Shown one piece after another: positions 45,185-54,900 of a stretch of 64,000 nucleotides of DNA. Position numbers and translations under genes: made by a program. The stretch is from Taeniopygia guttata. Lineage: Eukaryota; Chordata; Aves; Passeriformes; Estrildidae. Where the stretch lies: the NCBI RefSeq assembly GCF_048771995.1, contig NC_133043.1:11151001-11215000 (forward strand), written 5' to 3'. The notes beneath the pieces were generated by a model. The model was not told the origin of the DNA. It worked only from the letters and a program-made list of their open reading frames with translations, and did not search any database. How positions within the stretch are numbered: the first letter of the stretch is position 1; each line of letters begins with the position of its first letter.

Positions 45185-48100
45185 TCATTCATCAGCATCA
45201 TCAAACTGGCCCTTCTCAACTGTTCTAACTCGTGGTGGAAAAACAAAGCAAGGTGCGTGGTGACAGCCTGGGTTGTAAAACCAATCCTCCTTCCATACAT
45301 ACGAGCCAAAAAGATTATTTTCCTCAAAGCTTCCACAGGAGAGATCGTCAGCATCTAAAGAAGATAAAATAAAAGGTTTAAACCATGGGACATACTCAGG
45401 AAAGTAGTGGAAATAGTGTAGCAGGTTATTATGGAGGTCTATGGCATCTTCCCGTTCACTATTTTAATTTGATCTGACAGCACTCATGAATTAGACCTTA
45501 AAAAAAGCCAAACAGAAAACTGAATTTGGCAATGTCTTCATTTTAAGGAAGGTTCATGCCACACAAACAAAACAGTTTTTCAGAAAGCTCACTGATATTC
45601 CTGGGACTTAGAACGTCTGGCACCAGCTCTTACAAGACATACAATTTTTTCCCATCTTCCCTGAGAATAAAAGACTCATTAAACTATCAATTTTATTTGC
45701 CTTCCCCCTTCCTGCTGCTTTTATAACACCATCCCAATGAGGAGTCCTCCAAACACTCTAAGAACTGGGTTGCTGGACAGAATGGGAGGGTGGGGTCCTG
45801 TAAAAGTTGTCTTAGAACAGTATTTCCACTAGGCTAGAATTAAGACTAATGGGCCTGTGTTTAACCAATCTAGCACAAAAACAGGGCAAAGTATTTTAAC
45901 AGAAGCATAAAGATTTGCCAGCAGACACTGAGCAAAGAAAAAGCCCAGAGCATGGAAGAGCAGAGGACCCAACACAATATCCCACATGTCAGCCTTCCAG
46001 GAGCACTGCCAAACAAGTCATCACAGCAAGAACTTAAGACACTTAAAAAGCCAAGAAGCGACCAACCAAGCACATTTTTGTATTTGTAGCAGGTAACAAC
46101 TCAGATGCTCGTATTCAGTATCCTTCAGAAGGACTTGAATCCAATAAACACAGCTGCCTTAGTTTATGAGGATTTAAAGAGCTACAGGTGGGATGAGCAA
46201 GTTAAATAAAGGGGAAAAAGAAGAACAGTTCCAGTACAAAATTCAAAACATTCCATAAATTTGACCATATAAGTGATTAAAATGAAAGCTCAGAATAGAA
46301 GGAAAAACTCCAAAAAGGGAACAATCTTTTTCTCAGATTACCCACTGTGAAAAACCAATACGATATTTCCATTTTAAAATCAGAGTGGTTTTACAAAGAG
46401 GCTGAAAATCTTTCTCACTTTCTTCCATTACCAAACAATGGTAATGGAAATAGATGGAATTTAAATGGAAATAAATGGAATTTAAATACAAGAGTTTATT
46501 TTAATTATGAGATTAAAATGAACATATTTCCTAAGCAAAGAAAATTATCTTAATTACAAAAAGATACACATTAATGAGAAGAAAAAATGGCAATGGTGCT
46601 ATTCTGCATCAACAAAGACACAGCAGGTTACCAGCCACTGCTGGCTAAACCCCATCCATCCATTCTGTGCTAAGAACCAGCCTGGCCAATGAAGACTGTT
46701 CAATATGTGAATCACCATAAAAACAAGTTACAAACTGGAGGAATAATTCAATTCTAAAGGTGTGAGTGACTCTTATTCGTTGCACTTTTGTCCATGGGAC
46801 TGATCATGTGCACAACCACTCAGGAGGATCAAGCTTCAACAAAACCAAAGTCAAACAAACAAACAAACAAAAAACCACCAAAAAAATATCAAAAAAACTA
46901 CAGTAAACACAACAAACCATACTCAGAGACTGGGCACCGTTCCAAATAACTCCGTGCTCTAGAGAGACATTATAACAAACAGTCTTGAATTTTCTTGAAG
47001 AATTTTAATACAAAAAAAAGTTAGTTCCTGCATGCCATGTACCTTTCTCTTCTGCTTCAGAGTAACAAAGATACACCACGGAAAACTTGCTTCACCAGAA
47101 AAACTCAACACAAACATGGAATTCACCTCCTTACCATGCCACTCCCTAGGAGTTCAATTGCTCAAGCAAGAGTCTCATGTGAACTGCACAACACCACCTT
47201 TAAATCCTGTATTTGACAACAAAATTGTGCATTACACATACAGGAGTTCAACATAACAAGAAATTGCTTCCCAAAATAGAACATGGAGTTACTTAAACAC
47301 ATTCTCCTGCAAAGCACCTACCTCCAACTATCCAAAACTCAAATGAAGCACAAGTAAACGTGTACTCACCATAAGGACCACATGTAGACTCCTCCAATTC
47401 TTTATCCCAGTCCTCCACCTCATGCTCAGATGCATCTTGCTGCCCTGAAGACTCGGGCACATTAGAAACTTCACTATCCCACACATCCAGGTCAGCATAT
47501 ATATTGTACCAGCCCTCATCAGTGGAGCCACTGACATCATCTTCATTGGGGGCGGTAGAAGTGGATTCACTTTCTTCAGACTTGCCATCAGGAACATTTG
47601 GAATATTCTGCAGAAAACATTCTAAAACCAGCAGAAAGCACTAACAGATACACTCAGAAGTTAAACAAGAACAATTAAGTGTTCCAAGAGGTACAAAAAT
47701 GCACTTTGTGACTACTACTCTTATTGTAATACACACAGTTTCCCAGATATGTAATATCACTACAGAGCTGTTTCACATTTCAGATGCTTGGAAAGAGTGG
47801 ACATAGCCTTGCACCACAACACCAGCACAAATCAGGATTTTCCACAGACTCTTGTTGGAAAATAACTCTGTAAACTAGGGCAAAGGACACAGCAGTCTTG
47901 TTTCATCACATTCACCTGTAGGTATTTAAAAAAAAAAGTTCTGGTTTAAAAAAAATCATATTGATTAATTACTCATGTACCAAATAGCTACATGGAAATA
48001 ATTTAGTACGGTCAGTAAAGAGCATTTCCCATGCATCACCAAAAGGTTTTCAGTAAATTTCTCAAGTAGTGCACAAGTTTCAATATTCACGACCTCCTTT

Positions 48101-48197
48101 GTTTTGTCCTACCTTTTCTGGGCTTCCAGACCATGGTTTCTCTCTTACTAGGAAGCTGTTTCCCTTCAGAGGTTGCAGTCCCAGAGGCGGCAGCCAT
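45185..48197 (-). CDS. COPRS: COPRS, coordinator of PRMT5 and differentiation stimulator (3 coding exons)
   Basis: Nuclear adaptor that binds the arginine methyltransferase PRMT5 and histone H4 and directs PRMT5 methylation toward chromatin (family knowledge). Coding exons on the minus strand are 48,197-48,113, 47,621-47,370 and 45,354-45,185, giving 507 nt, about 168 residues against 184 in human. The start is the ATG at 48,197 (MAAASG...). Exon 2 is acidic and carries DEGWYNIYADLDVWD and EVEDWDKELEES, matching the human EDWDSELK block. Exon 3 starts with DADDL and ends KGQFDDADE before TGA, matching human YDADD and GQFDDAED. Phases agree only if exon 2 begins after ...GGTTTTAG at 47,622; the TTCTGCAG 14 nt further in would shift the frame. 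UTP6 lies just upstream on the same strand, as in human. The reading frame looks functional. Confidence 0.93.
46444..46485. repeat. 21-bp tandem duplication
   Basis: ATGGAAATAGATGGAATTT and its near copy follow directly, period 21 bp, with one change. It lies in the COPRS intron between exons 3 and 2. Confidence 0.85.
46852..46870. repeat. (AAAC)n microsatellite
   Basis: About five AAAC units, intronic to COPRS. Confidence 0.85.
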
Positions 48198-48539
48198 CAC
48201 CTATGAGACATTTTTAAAGAATGCAGTAGCAGCTCTGATTAGTCAGCAAACTGCTACCCCATGTGCTCCCGAGCGTCTCCATTTGTTCCCTTGATGAATC
48301 ACAGGTTTAACAACAAACAAACTGGCTTTCACTTCAGAAGGTGAATCTGCAGAGCTACAGCTAATTCTGCTGCTGCCATCGCTCACCCTTAACATCAGCC
48401 AACACAACAGCCCGTCTCCTCACGCACAACCCCGACCCACATCGTGCCCCTCTGGGAGAGCAGCACCGGGTGAAAGCACCAGAGGTAATTAACACACAAG
48501 GAGTGGAGAAAGCTCCAACACTGAACCAGCCGCTCTGTG

Positions 48540-49015
48540 GGGCCCGCGGGCCGAGCCTCCAACAGCCCTGAGGGGCTGGACGCAGATGTGTGGAGAGCGG
48601 GAGGAAACCCTCAGCTGCTGTGCGGGGCACGGAGGGAAGGGGACAGCGAGCTCTCCTCACACTCCCAGCGCGACAAGGAGGAGCCGGCGGCGGGTGCCGG
48701 GGCCCGCCGGCGGCCAAGGGCAGGGCGCGGATTCCGGACGAGCCCTCACGGCGGCCCCGCCGCCCCCTCACACTCCCCGGGACCCCCGAACCTTCGGAGC
48801 TGGGCTCGCGGCCCGGCCCCAGGGCTCCATCGGCCGCCCCTGTGCAGCGCCAGCCGGGCGGGCCCGCGGCCGTGCCCCAGGGACGCGGTGCGGCACCGGG
48901 AGGAGGCTGCAGGGACGGCGCGACCGCTTCCGCCCACGGCAGGCCGTGCCTGCAACGCCGCCCAGAGCGCCCTGGCTGCGGAGCTTCGGAATCACAGAAA
49001 CGAATTCAGATGGAA
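48540..49015 (-). promoter_or_regulatory. CpG island, probable COPRS promoter
   Basis: A G+C-rich stretch with dense CpG, densest at 48,660-48,990, unlike the AT-rich DNA on both sides. It lies 350-800 bp upstream of the COPRS start codon, so it probably holds the transcription start and a non-coding first exon. A TCATAG acceptor immediately before the start codon (around 48,201) would accept such an exon. No TATA box is seen. Open frames through the island (for example 48,590-49,354 plus) are expected in GC-rich DNA and are not called as genes. Confidence 0.7.
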
Positions 49016-49075
49016 AGTCCTCCGAGATCGTCGAGTGCAACCATGACCCAACACCGCCATGTAACCGAGACACAT
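48990..49075 (-). mobile_element. CR1-type LINE, 3' tail fragment
   Basis: The plus strand here reads AATCACAGAA..., then GAGATCGTCGAGTGCAACC and ACCCAACACCGCCATG, which is the reverse complement of the well-known CR1 3' end (GGTTGGACTNGATGATCTT ... TGATTCT). Only the tail remains, and several CpG changes suggest an old copy. It lies at the upstream edge of the COPRS CpG island, between COPRS and the UTP6 exons. CR1 is the dominant LINE of birds and other sauropsids, which is one reason for calling the host a bird. Confidence 0.65.
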
Positions 49076-49422
49076 ACAGGCGTAAGAGCTCTAAGAAGGC
49101 ACCTTTTTACTCCTGAAGTTGTAAATAAAGTATCGATGTCTCTCATGGCTGGGTGGAGTTTCTCCCGTGTTGAAAAATACCCATTTCCTTCCGGCCTCGT
49201 GGTAGCAGCATGCTCAGAACATGAAGAGACTGGAAGCACCTTGGCTGAACAGCTGTGGCAGGCTTCAAGCACGTGTCCTACTCTTAATGGCACAGAAGAA
49301 ATAAGCTCCACTCTGCATGACAGCAAGCACAAGAGCAGAACAGATACCTTTTAAAATGTGTGGGAATTAAACAGGCAGCAGTGAATGAATAAATAAATAC
49401 TAAAAACCAGAATCCCCCTCAC
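49076..49422. other. gap between UTP6 exons and COPRS promoter, no exon found
   Basis: The terminal UTP6 exon is expected in this interval by comparison with human. All three minus-strand frames were read and none shows the conserved end (human DLWMDYMKEEL, then HPLGRPENCG and MHQTGHL). A frame across 49,006-49,332 is open but unlike UTP6. Part may be more diverged CR1 or other repeat sequence. Confidence 0.5.
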
Positions 49423-50863
49423 CAGTATTTGTTGAGCCAAACTCCCTCAAGGCACATTCAAAGTATTCTCTCAGATGAAGCATTCTGCAGGATTCCTAAA
49501 AAAGGAAGGTATTAAAAGGCCAATTATTTTGTACAGAAGTGAATCTGCAGCATGATTCGACTGTGACAAAGGAAGAGAGTCATGGCAATTACATGCACAC
49601 ACTGCTGAAGATTAGTTACCATGGAACTCGGGTTTGTATCACATCCTGTGAATCAAGTGCAGAGGACAAACATGAACTGATCACAGACTAACGCCACTAC
49701 TCTGCTTCCTATTTAATCCCAGGTTAGAACTGTATTTTACAAATACAAAGCATTAATTGGATAGTCAACAACTTACTTGGTCCTTTTCTATTTGGATCAT
49801 CTTCCTGAAGAAGTCAAGTGAAAATGGACGATTTTCACACAAGCTGAAATAAAATAAGCGACTTTAGATTTAAGGACTTCTAACATATACCCTAGAATAA
49901 TCAGGTTTGAAGGTATTTTTTTTACCTGGTAAAGAGTCTTTTAACTTTCTTATAGCCACTATTTCTGTAAATCCAGTCAAGGTACCTTTCTTTCATAGTC
50001 ACAGATTCAGCAGGTGTTGTTGCACGTAAGGATCTCTGCAAGTTTAAAAGGAAAAAAAACCAAAATAAACAAAAAGTAAACCTATCACATAACCTAATTA
50101 AACCTAATTAAACCTATCACATAACCTAATTAAATAGCTCAATTAGTGCTTCTCCCTAGTTAGGCATCTGACACAAAGGAGATCTCCTAAGTCTAAAACA
50201 CATTTCTCCTCCAGTATTCTATATGGCTGGAACTGGCATTTCCTTAAACCCCTTATTGCAAAGGGCTTCACAGTACTCTACAAACAGCTGAATTCAAGCT
50301 TCCACCTGAAGTACATTTTTTATGTGGTAACTGGGAGGAAAAAACACAACCCAATAAGCCAGGCAAAGAGAAAATGTTTTGTCCTACACTACTGAGGAAA
50401 TCCATAGAGAGATTAAAGTCCTCATTCTGATCTTGACTTTTCTGTAACAAGATTGATGTTTTCACACTAATTGGAAAATTATCTTTTCTGTGCTCAGATA
50501 GGTATCTGAAAACAGAGCAAATATTCTAGACCACAAAGTAGGAGTCTATCATTGGCTGTGCTTACAAACATTGATATTCCTTAGGACATGGGAATGACAT
50601 TTGTGCCTGTAAGTTTATGTCCAACTGTTTTTTTTAATGCACATAGTTTTGCTTGAAATTCTTTGATGTCAATATACACATGAACAAACTTCAGGAGAAA
50701 GCATTTGTTGCATGTTCCATCCACACACATTGTTCCATGTTATTGACACAGACATAAAAGTAGATTTTGATTAGCTAAGTACCTGGTAGAGAGCTTCGGT
50801 GTCTTCCTTGCTGTTTGTGCCCTCACTCCACTCCACCCAGAGGGTCCACAATGGCAAAGTGCC
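49423..50863 (-). CDS. UTP6: UTP6, small-subunit processome component (4 exons only, partial)
   Basis: UTP6 is a HAT-repeat protein of the U3 snoRNP/SSU processome needed for 18S pre-rRNA cleavage in the nucleolus. Four minus-strand exons are clear: 50,863-50,783 (LPLWTLWVEWSEGTNSKEDT; human LPLWISWAEWSEGAKSQEDT), 50,035-49,926 (ERYLDWIYRNSGYKK), 49,843-49,777 (NRPFSLDFFRKMIQIEKDQ) and 49,495-49,423 (REYFECALREFGS). All have GT/AG borders, joined phases (0, 2, 0, ending in 1) and no stops. They cover about 110 residues near the C-terminus of a roughly 597-residue protein. The last exon, which should begin with the second base of a codon for Asp, is not found before COPRS, and the many upstream exons are not found between 50,864 and 64,000. 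Either the gene is truncated here or it is split by rearrangement or misassembly. Confidence 0.88.
50077..50143. repeat. local tandem duplication, 32-bp period
   Basis: The phrase CCTATCACATAACCTAATTA appears at 50,081 and again at 50,113, so a 32-bp segment is present about twice. It lies in the UTP6 intron between 50,036 and 50,782 and looks like simple replication slippage. Confidence 0.8.
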
Positions 50864-51480
50864 CTACAAGGTCAGCAAACAATCAAATAGCAGAAATACA
50901 GTGACTGACTTACAGAGACAGCAACACAGCCATCAGGTCCTGTACTACCTGCCATAAAAAATACCCTTTGGACACAGCTCTTGGAAAGACAACTTTGAAC
51001 TGCACACTGAAATCACTTCTCATTTCCTTCCTCACTTACAGGATAAACCATCCAGTGCAGCAGGACCGCGCCAAACCCCGGTCCCCAAAGGGGACAGCTA
51101 GCCAGAGGGGTCCCGGGGGGTGGAGGAGGGATGGGGGACAGCCGCAACTGACCCCCGAAAGCTGCACTCTACCATTAGTCTCATGTTGAGTACAACTTAG
51201 TAGTCACTGAGGAATAATTATAGAAGTTAACAGCAAATTACCCAACTTATCTAGATATGCTGCCTAAAAACAAAGTTTTATTTCTTACCAGTTTTCTTAA
51301 CCTTTTGCTCCAAGTAGATGCAGCAAAAAAGAAAGCACTATCATTTCCCTGAAGAGTTTTCTTCTATATCCAGCCCTTTATTCCCCTTGAATTCAAATCA
51401 GAGGAGCCAAACAGCCAGAGCTGCTCTGAAGGCTTTTATACCTGGTGGGGTTTGCCCCCTCCCTTTTCCTGGGTGTCATG
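50864..51480. other. junction zone between UTP6 and the plus-strand gene
   Basis: To the left is single-copy UTP6; to the right are tandem and subtelomere-like sequences. A short G-rich stretch lies at 51,090-51,150. I looked on the minus strand for the UTP6 exon that should come before 50,863 and did not find it. A minus-strand stretch ending in ...AAAACTG|GTAAGA near 51,287 resembles a splice donor but its peptide does not match UTP6. Confidence 0.45.
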
Positions 51481-51489
51481 GGAATGAGA

Positions 51490-51545
51490 GGCGGGCCCAA
51501 TCAGGGGTATATTAACCCCAGGCTTTGCCAAGGGGCTTCATTCCC
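51490..51545 (+). promoter_or_regulatory. CCAAT/TATA core promoter of the plus-strand cassette gene
   Basis: GCCCAATCAG (CCAAT at 497-501 of the 51-kb block) is followed by a TATA-like TATATTAA at 51,508-51,515, inside the small palindrome GGGGTATATTAACCCC. About 28 bp downstream GCTTCATTCC offers an initiator near 51,538-51,542. A splice donor GGGGTAAGAG then follows with GT at 51,564-51,565. The combination of CCAAT, TATA, initiator and donor in proper order supports a regulated RNA polymerase II promoter reading to the right. No CpG island is present here. Confidence 0.6.
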
Positions 51546-51906
51546 TCTCTGGGATCAGCTGGGGTAAGAGCTCTCCTCTCATTTTGGTGAAGAGGCTCTT
51601 TCAGCTTAGCTTGTTCTCTTCAGGTGCTTTTGGGCTTCTAATGCAACAGAGGCTTTGAAGATACTGTGAAGAAAACTGTGCTGAACACAGGGAGTATTTA
51701 ATTTCATGATTTGGAGTTGTGCATTCAGGGGTGGTGAAGTGCTTTTGTAATCTCTGATTTTTTTTTTTTTTTTTTTTTTTTTTAGGAGGAGTGCAACTTC
51801 CTGTACTTCCAGGTTGTGTCGAGTACAACATTTTTACAGCAGATTCATCATGTCACAGAAGGGATCTGCCCTGTGTCAAAGATGATGTCTGAGATTGAGG
51901 CTTCAG
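51538..51906 (+). other. 5' exons of the cassette gene (non-coding exon 1 and start exon 2)
   Basis: Exon 1 would run from about 51,538 to 51,563. Exon 2 is 51,786-51,906, with a 26-T tract ending in TTTAG before it and GCTTCAG|GTGAGT after it, both strong. Exon 2 contains an ATG at 51,850 that opens a frame of only 11 codons, then tandem ATGs at 51,882 and 51,885 starting MMSEIEAS and leaving one base of the next codon. The later tandem start is preferred because its end phase fits the following cassette exons; the first ATG would be a short upstream frame. Confidence 0.55.
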
Positions 51907-54900
51907 GTGAGTTGAAGATTGTGACTAGGACTGGGAGAGTGAGCAGGGTACCGAGTTAAGAGTTATCATGGTGGGGGTTTGCAGGCAGTAGGGTGAGAAA
52001 TGGTGTCTGTTTGCAAGGCTTTTCACAAGCATAGGGGAGGCATCCATGTGTCATACAGTGCACAAGCTCATCCACTGAACTCACAGAAATGCCCTGTACC
52101 TTTGCCTCTCTAAACCAGGTGCCACTCATAATAATAGCCAAACCTTAGACTAGGGATGGAGCTGGAGACTTGAGCACCCAAGCACACTCAGGAGACAATA
52201 AGTATCTGACTTGCTGGGATTTGGCCTACATAACACTAAACTCAACCATTGATTTTCCTGTTCTTTATTCTAGCTGACTAAGAGGCGGACAGGTGATCTC
52301 CTCTGAGGCAGACTCATTTCAGGTCCAACGTGGATTTGCATTTCCAGTCATCCAAAAGATAAGTCAGGGCCATGGCCTGAGGATGGGAACAGTGGCCTCC
52401 TTCTGCACCAATGGGGATTTGCATCCCCAGATATGTGCAAGATGAGTTAAGGGCTACAACCTACAGAGGGGAAGGAAGAGAGGTACCAGGTTGGGGCTCC
52501 CCCGGAGGGGATTTTGAGTCAGGTTTGGAGATGGGGATGTCCAAAAAGCGTCCTCTTAGGCCAGCTAAATGCAAAGTGTCTTTTTTGATCTCAGTGCTGA
52601 GGTGCGCAGGGCAGAGCAGTTCCGGTGTGCGTTCTGTCACTTGTCTCTGGTGCACTCTGTGTTCTTTGGGTCTCTCGGTCCTTTCTTCTCATCAAAAGCT
52701 CTCTCCCCCTGTTCTGTCTCCTGGTTTGTCATGTCCTGTCCTGTGTCACGGGTGTCTGCACATATTTGTACCGGACCTGCTCTGCCCTGCTGCATAGCCT
52801 GTAACAGCAAAAGTCCCAGGGACTTGAAATTGGTAATGCAGGGTGTAGTTGGGCTCAGATTTTATTAGGAGATTGACATAACATGTTTGGTACTGTTAAG
52901 TTGTCCTGCAGCGGTTTGACATTAGTCCTAACTTCCTTTCAGATGCAGACATTTCAAGTCAGTGGGGGAGGGCCCCAGTCCTTGGTGAGGAACTTCCCAT
53001 GAGCAGGTCAGTCATTGCATTTACAGGGGAAGTCTAAATGGTGACTCTGTTTCAGCACTGTTCTGTGCCTTTATTTTTAGGAGGTCCAGTCAGATAACAG
53101 CAGTCAAAGCCCAGTGTGCCAGGTGAGCAGTGGACAGAAGCTGTTGTTCTTGCTAAGGTTTCAGTTTTTGGTGCAGCTGTAAGCATCCATTCTTGTTTTT
53201 GTGCTTTAGGGAATCCACTGGGAGTATGCCAAGCCCCTGTCACCAGCTGGCTGATGGACTGGGTTTCCTGCACTTATGAGCCCTCTGGAAGTATTACAGG
53301 ACCCTGTGATGAAGCCTTCCGATTTTGCATTTCAAGGTCCCATCCTGGTAGCCCAGAGCAGTGGCCAAGGAGTTGTGGTGAGTCGGGGAGGTAGGCAGGG
53401 GGAGTGAGAGTCCTCTTGAGTTTCAGCATTGTGTCCCCTTAACCTAGGTGTACCCAGCAATGATGGTGTCAGAATCCAGCCACACCCGGAGCGTGCAGGC
53501 CAAGAACCTGGGCATTCTGAGGAGGATGGTGAGTAGCAAAATTATCAGGTTTTGGCCAATGTGCTGTTAAGGCTGTGCACCGATGTTTGGTTTTCTTTCT
53601 CTTGGCAGGCCAAGAGGTGACAGCTGGAACTTACCAGACAGGCAGATGGCCTTCTTCTGCAGCCAACAGGGATTTGCATCCCTAGATATGTGCAAGATAA
53701 GTCAAGGGCTACAACCCACAGAGAGGATGGAAGAGAGGTGCCAGGTTGGGACTCCCCAGGAGGGGTTTTGGAATCAGTTTTAGAGATGAGGATGTTGAAG
53801 AAGAGTCTCCTAAGCCCACCTAAATGCAAAGTGTCTGTTTTGATCTCAGTGCTGAGGTGCGCAGGGCAGAGCAGTTCCGGTGTATGTTCTGTCACTTGTC
53901 TCTGGTGCACTCTGTTCTTTGGGTCTCTTGGTCCTTTCTTCTCATCAAAAGCTCTCTCCCCCTGTTCTGTCTCCTGGTTTGTCATGTCCTGTCCTGTGTC
54001 ACGGGTGTCTGCACATATTTGTACCGGAGCTGCTCTGCCCTGCTGCATAGCCTGTAACAGCAAAAGTCCCAGGGACTTGAAATTGGTAATGCAGGGTGTA
54101 GTTGGGCTCAGATTTTATTAGGAGATTGACATAACATGTTTGGTACTGTTAAGTTGTCCTGCAGCAGTTTGACATTAGTCCTAACTTCCTTTCAGATGCA
54201 GACATTTCAAGTCAGTGGGGGAGGGCCCCAGTCCTTGGTGAGGAACTTCCCATGAGCAGGTCAGTCATTGCATTTACAGGGGAAGTCTAAATGGTGACTC
54301 TGTTTCAGCACTGTTCTGTGCCTTTATTTTTAGCAGGTCCAGACAGATAGCAGCAGTCAAAGCCCAGTGTGCCAGGTGAGCAGTGGACAGAAGCTGTTGT
54401 TCTTGCTAAGGTTTCAGTTTTTGGTGCAGCTGTAAGCATCCATCCTCATTTTTGTGCTTTAGGGAATCGGCTCGGAGTACGCATACCTCTGTTACCACCT
54501 GGCTGATGGACCAGTTTTCATCCACTTGTGATCTCGCTGGAAGTATTACAGGACCCTGTGACGGAGCCTTCCAATTTTGCATTTCAAGGTCTCATCTGGG
54601 TAGTCCCGAGGAATGGCTGAGGAATTGCAGTGAGTCGGGGAGGTAGGGAAGGGGAGTGAGAGTCCACTTGAGTTACAGCAATGCCATGTCACCTTGTCTC
54701 CATTTAACCTAGGTGTACCCTGCAATGATGGCATCAGAATCCAAGCAGACCTGAAGCATGCAGGTCAAGAACCCGGGCATTCTGAGGAGAATGGTGAGTA
54801 GCAGAACTATCATGTTTTGTCCGATGTGCTGTTAAGACTGTGCACTGATGTTTGGTTTTCTTCCTGTTGGCAGACCAAGAGGTGACAGCTGGAACTTACC

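Noticed and set aside
49076-49340. Possible terminal UTP6 exon (frame containing RPEGNG)
   Set aside because: Superficial likeness to human GRPENCG only; the flanking residues do not align and the acceptor phase is wrong.
48590-49354. 254-codon plus-strand open frame through the CpG island
   Set aside because: GC-rich islands give long chance frames; composition is Arg/Pro/Gly without domains, other frames are equally open, and it runs into a CR1 tail.
52569-52868. 99-codon open frame with FRCAFCHLSLVHS, zinc-finger-like, inside each 1.26-kb unit
   Set aside because: The frame is not kept in the other copies, where it shifts or ends early, so it is more likely intron than coding.
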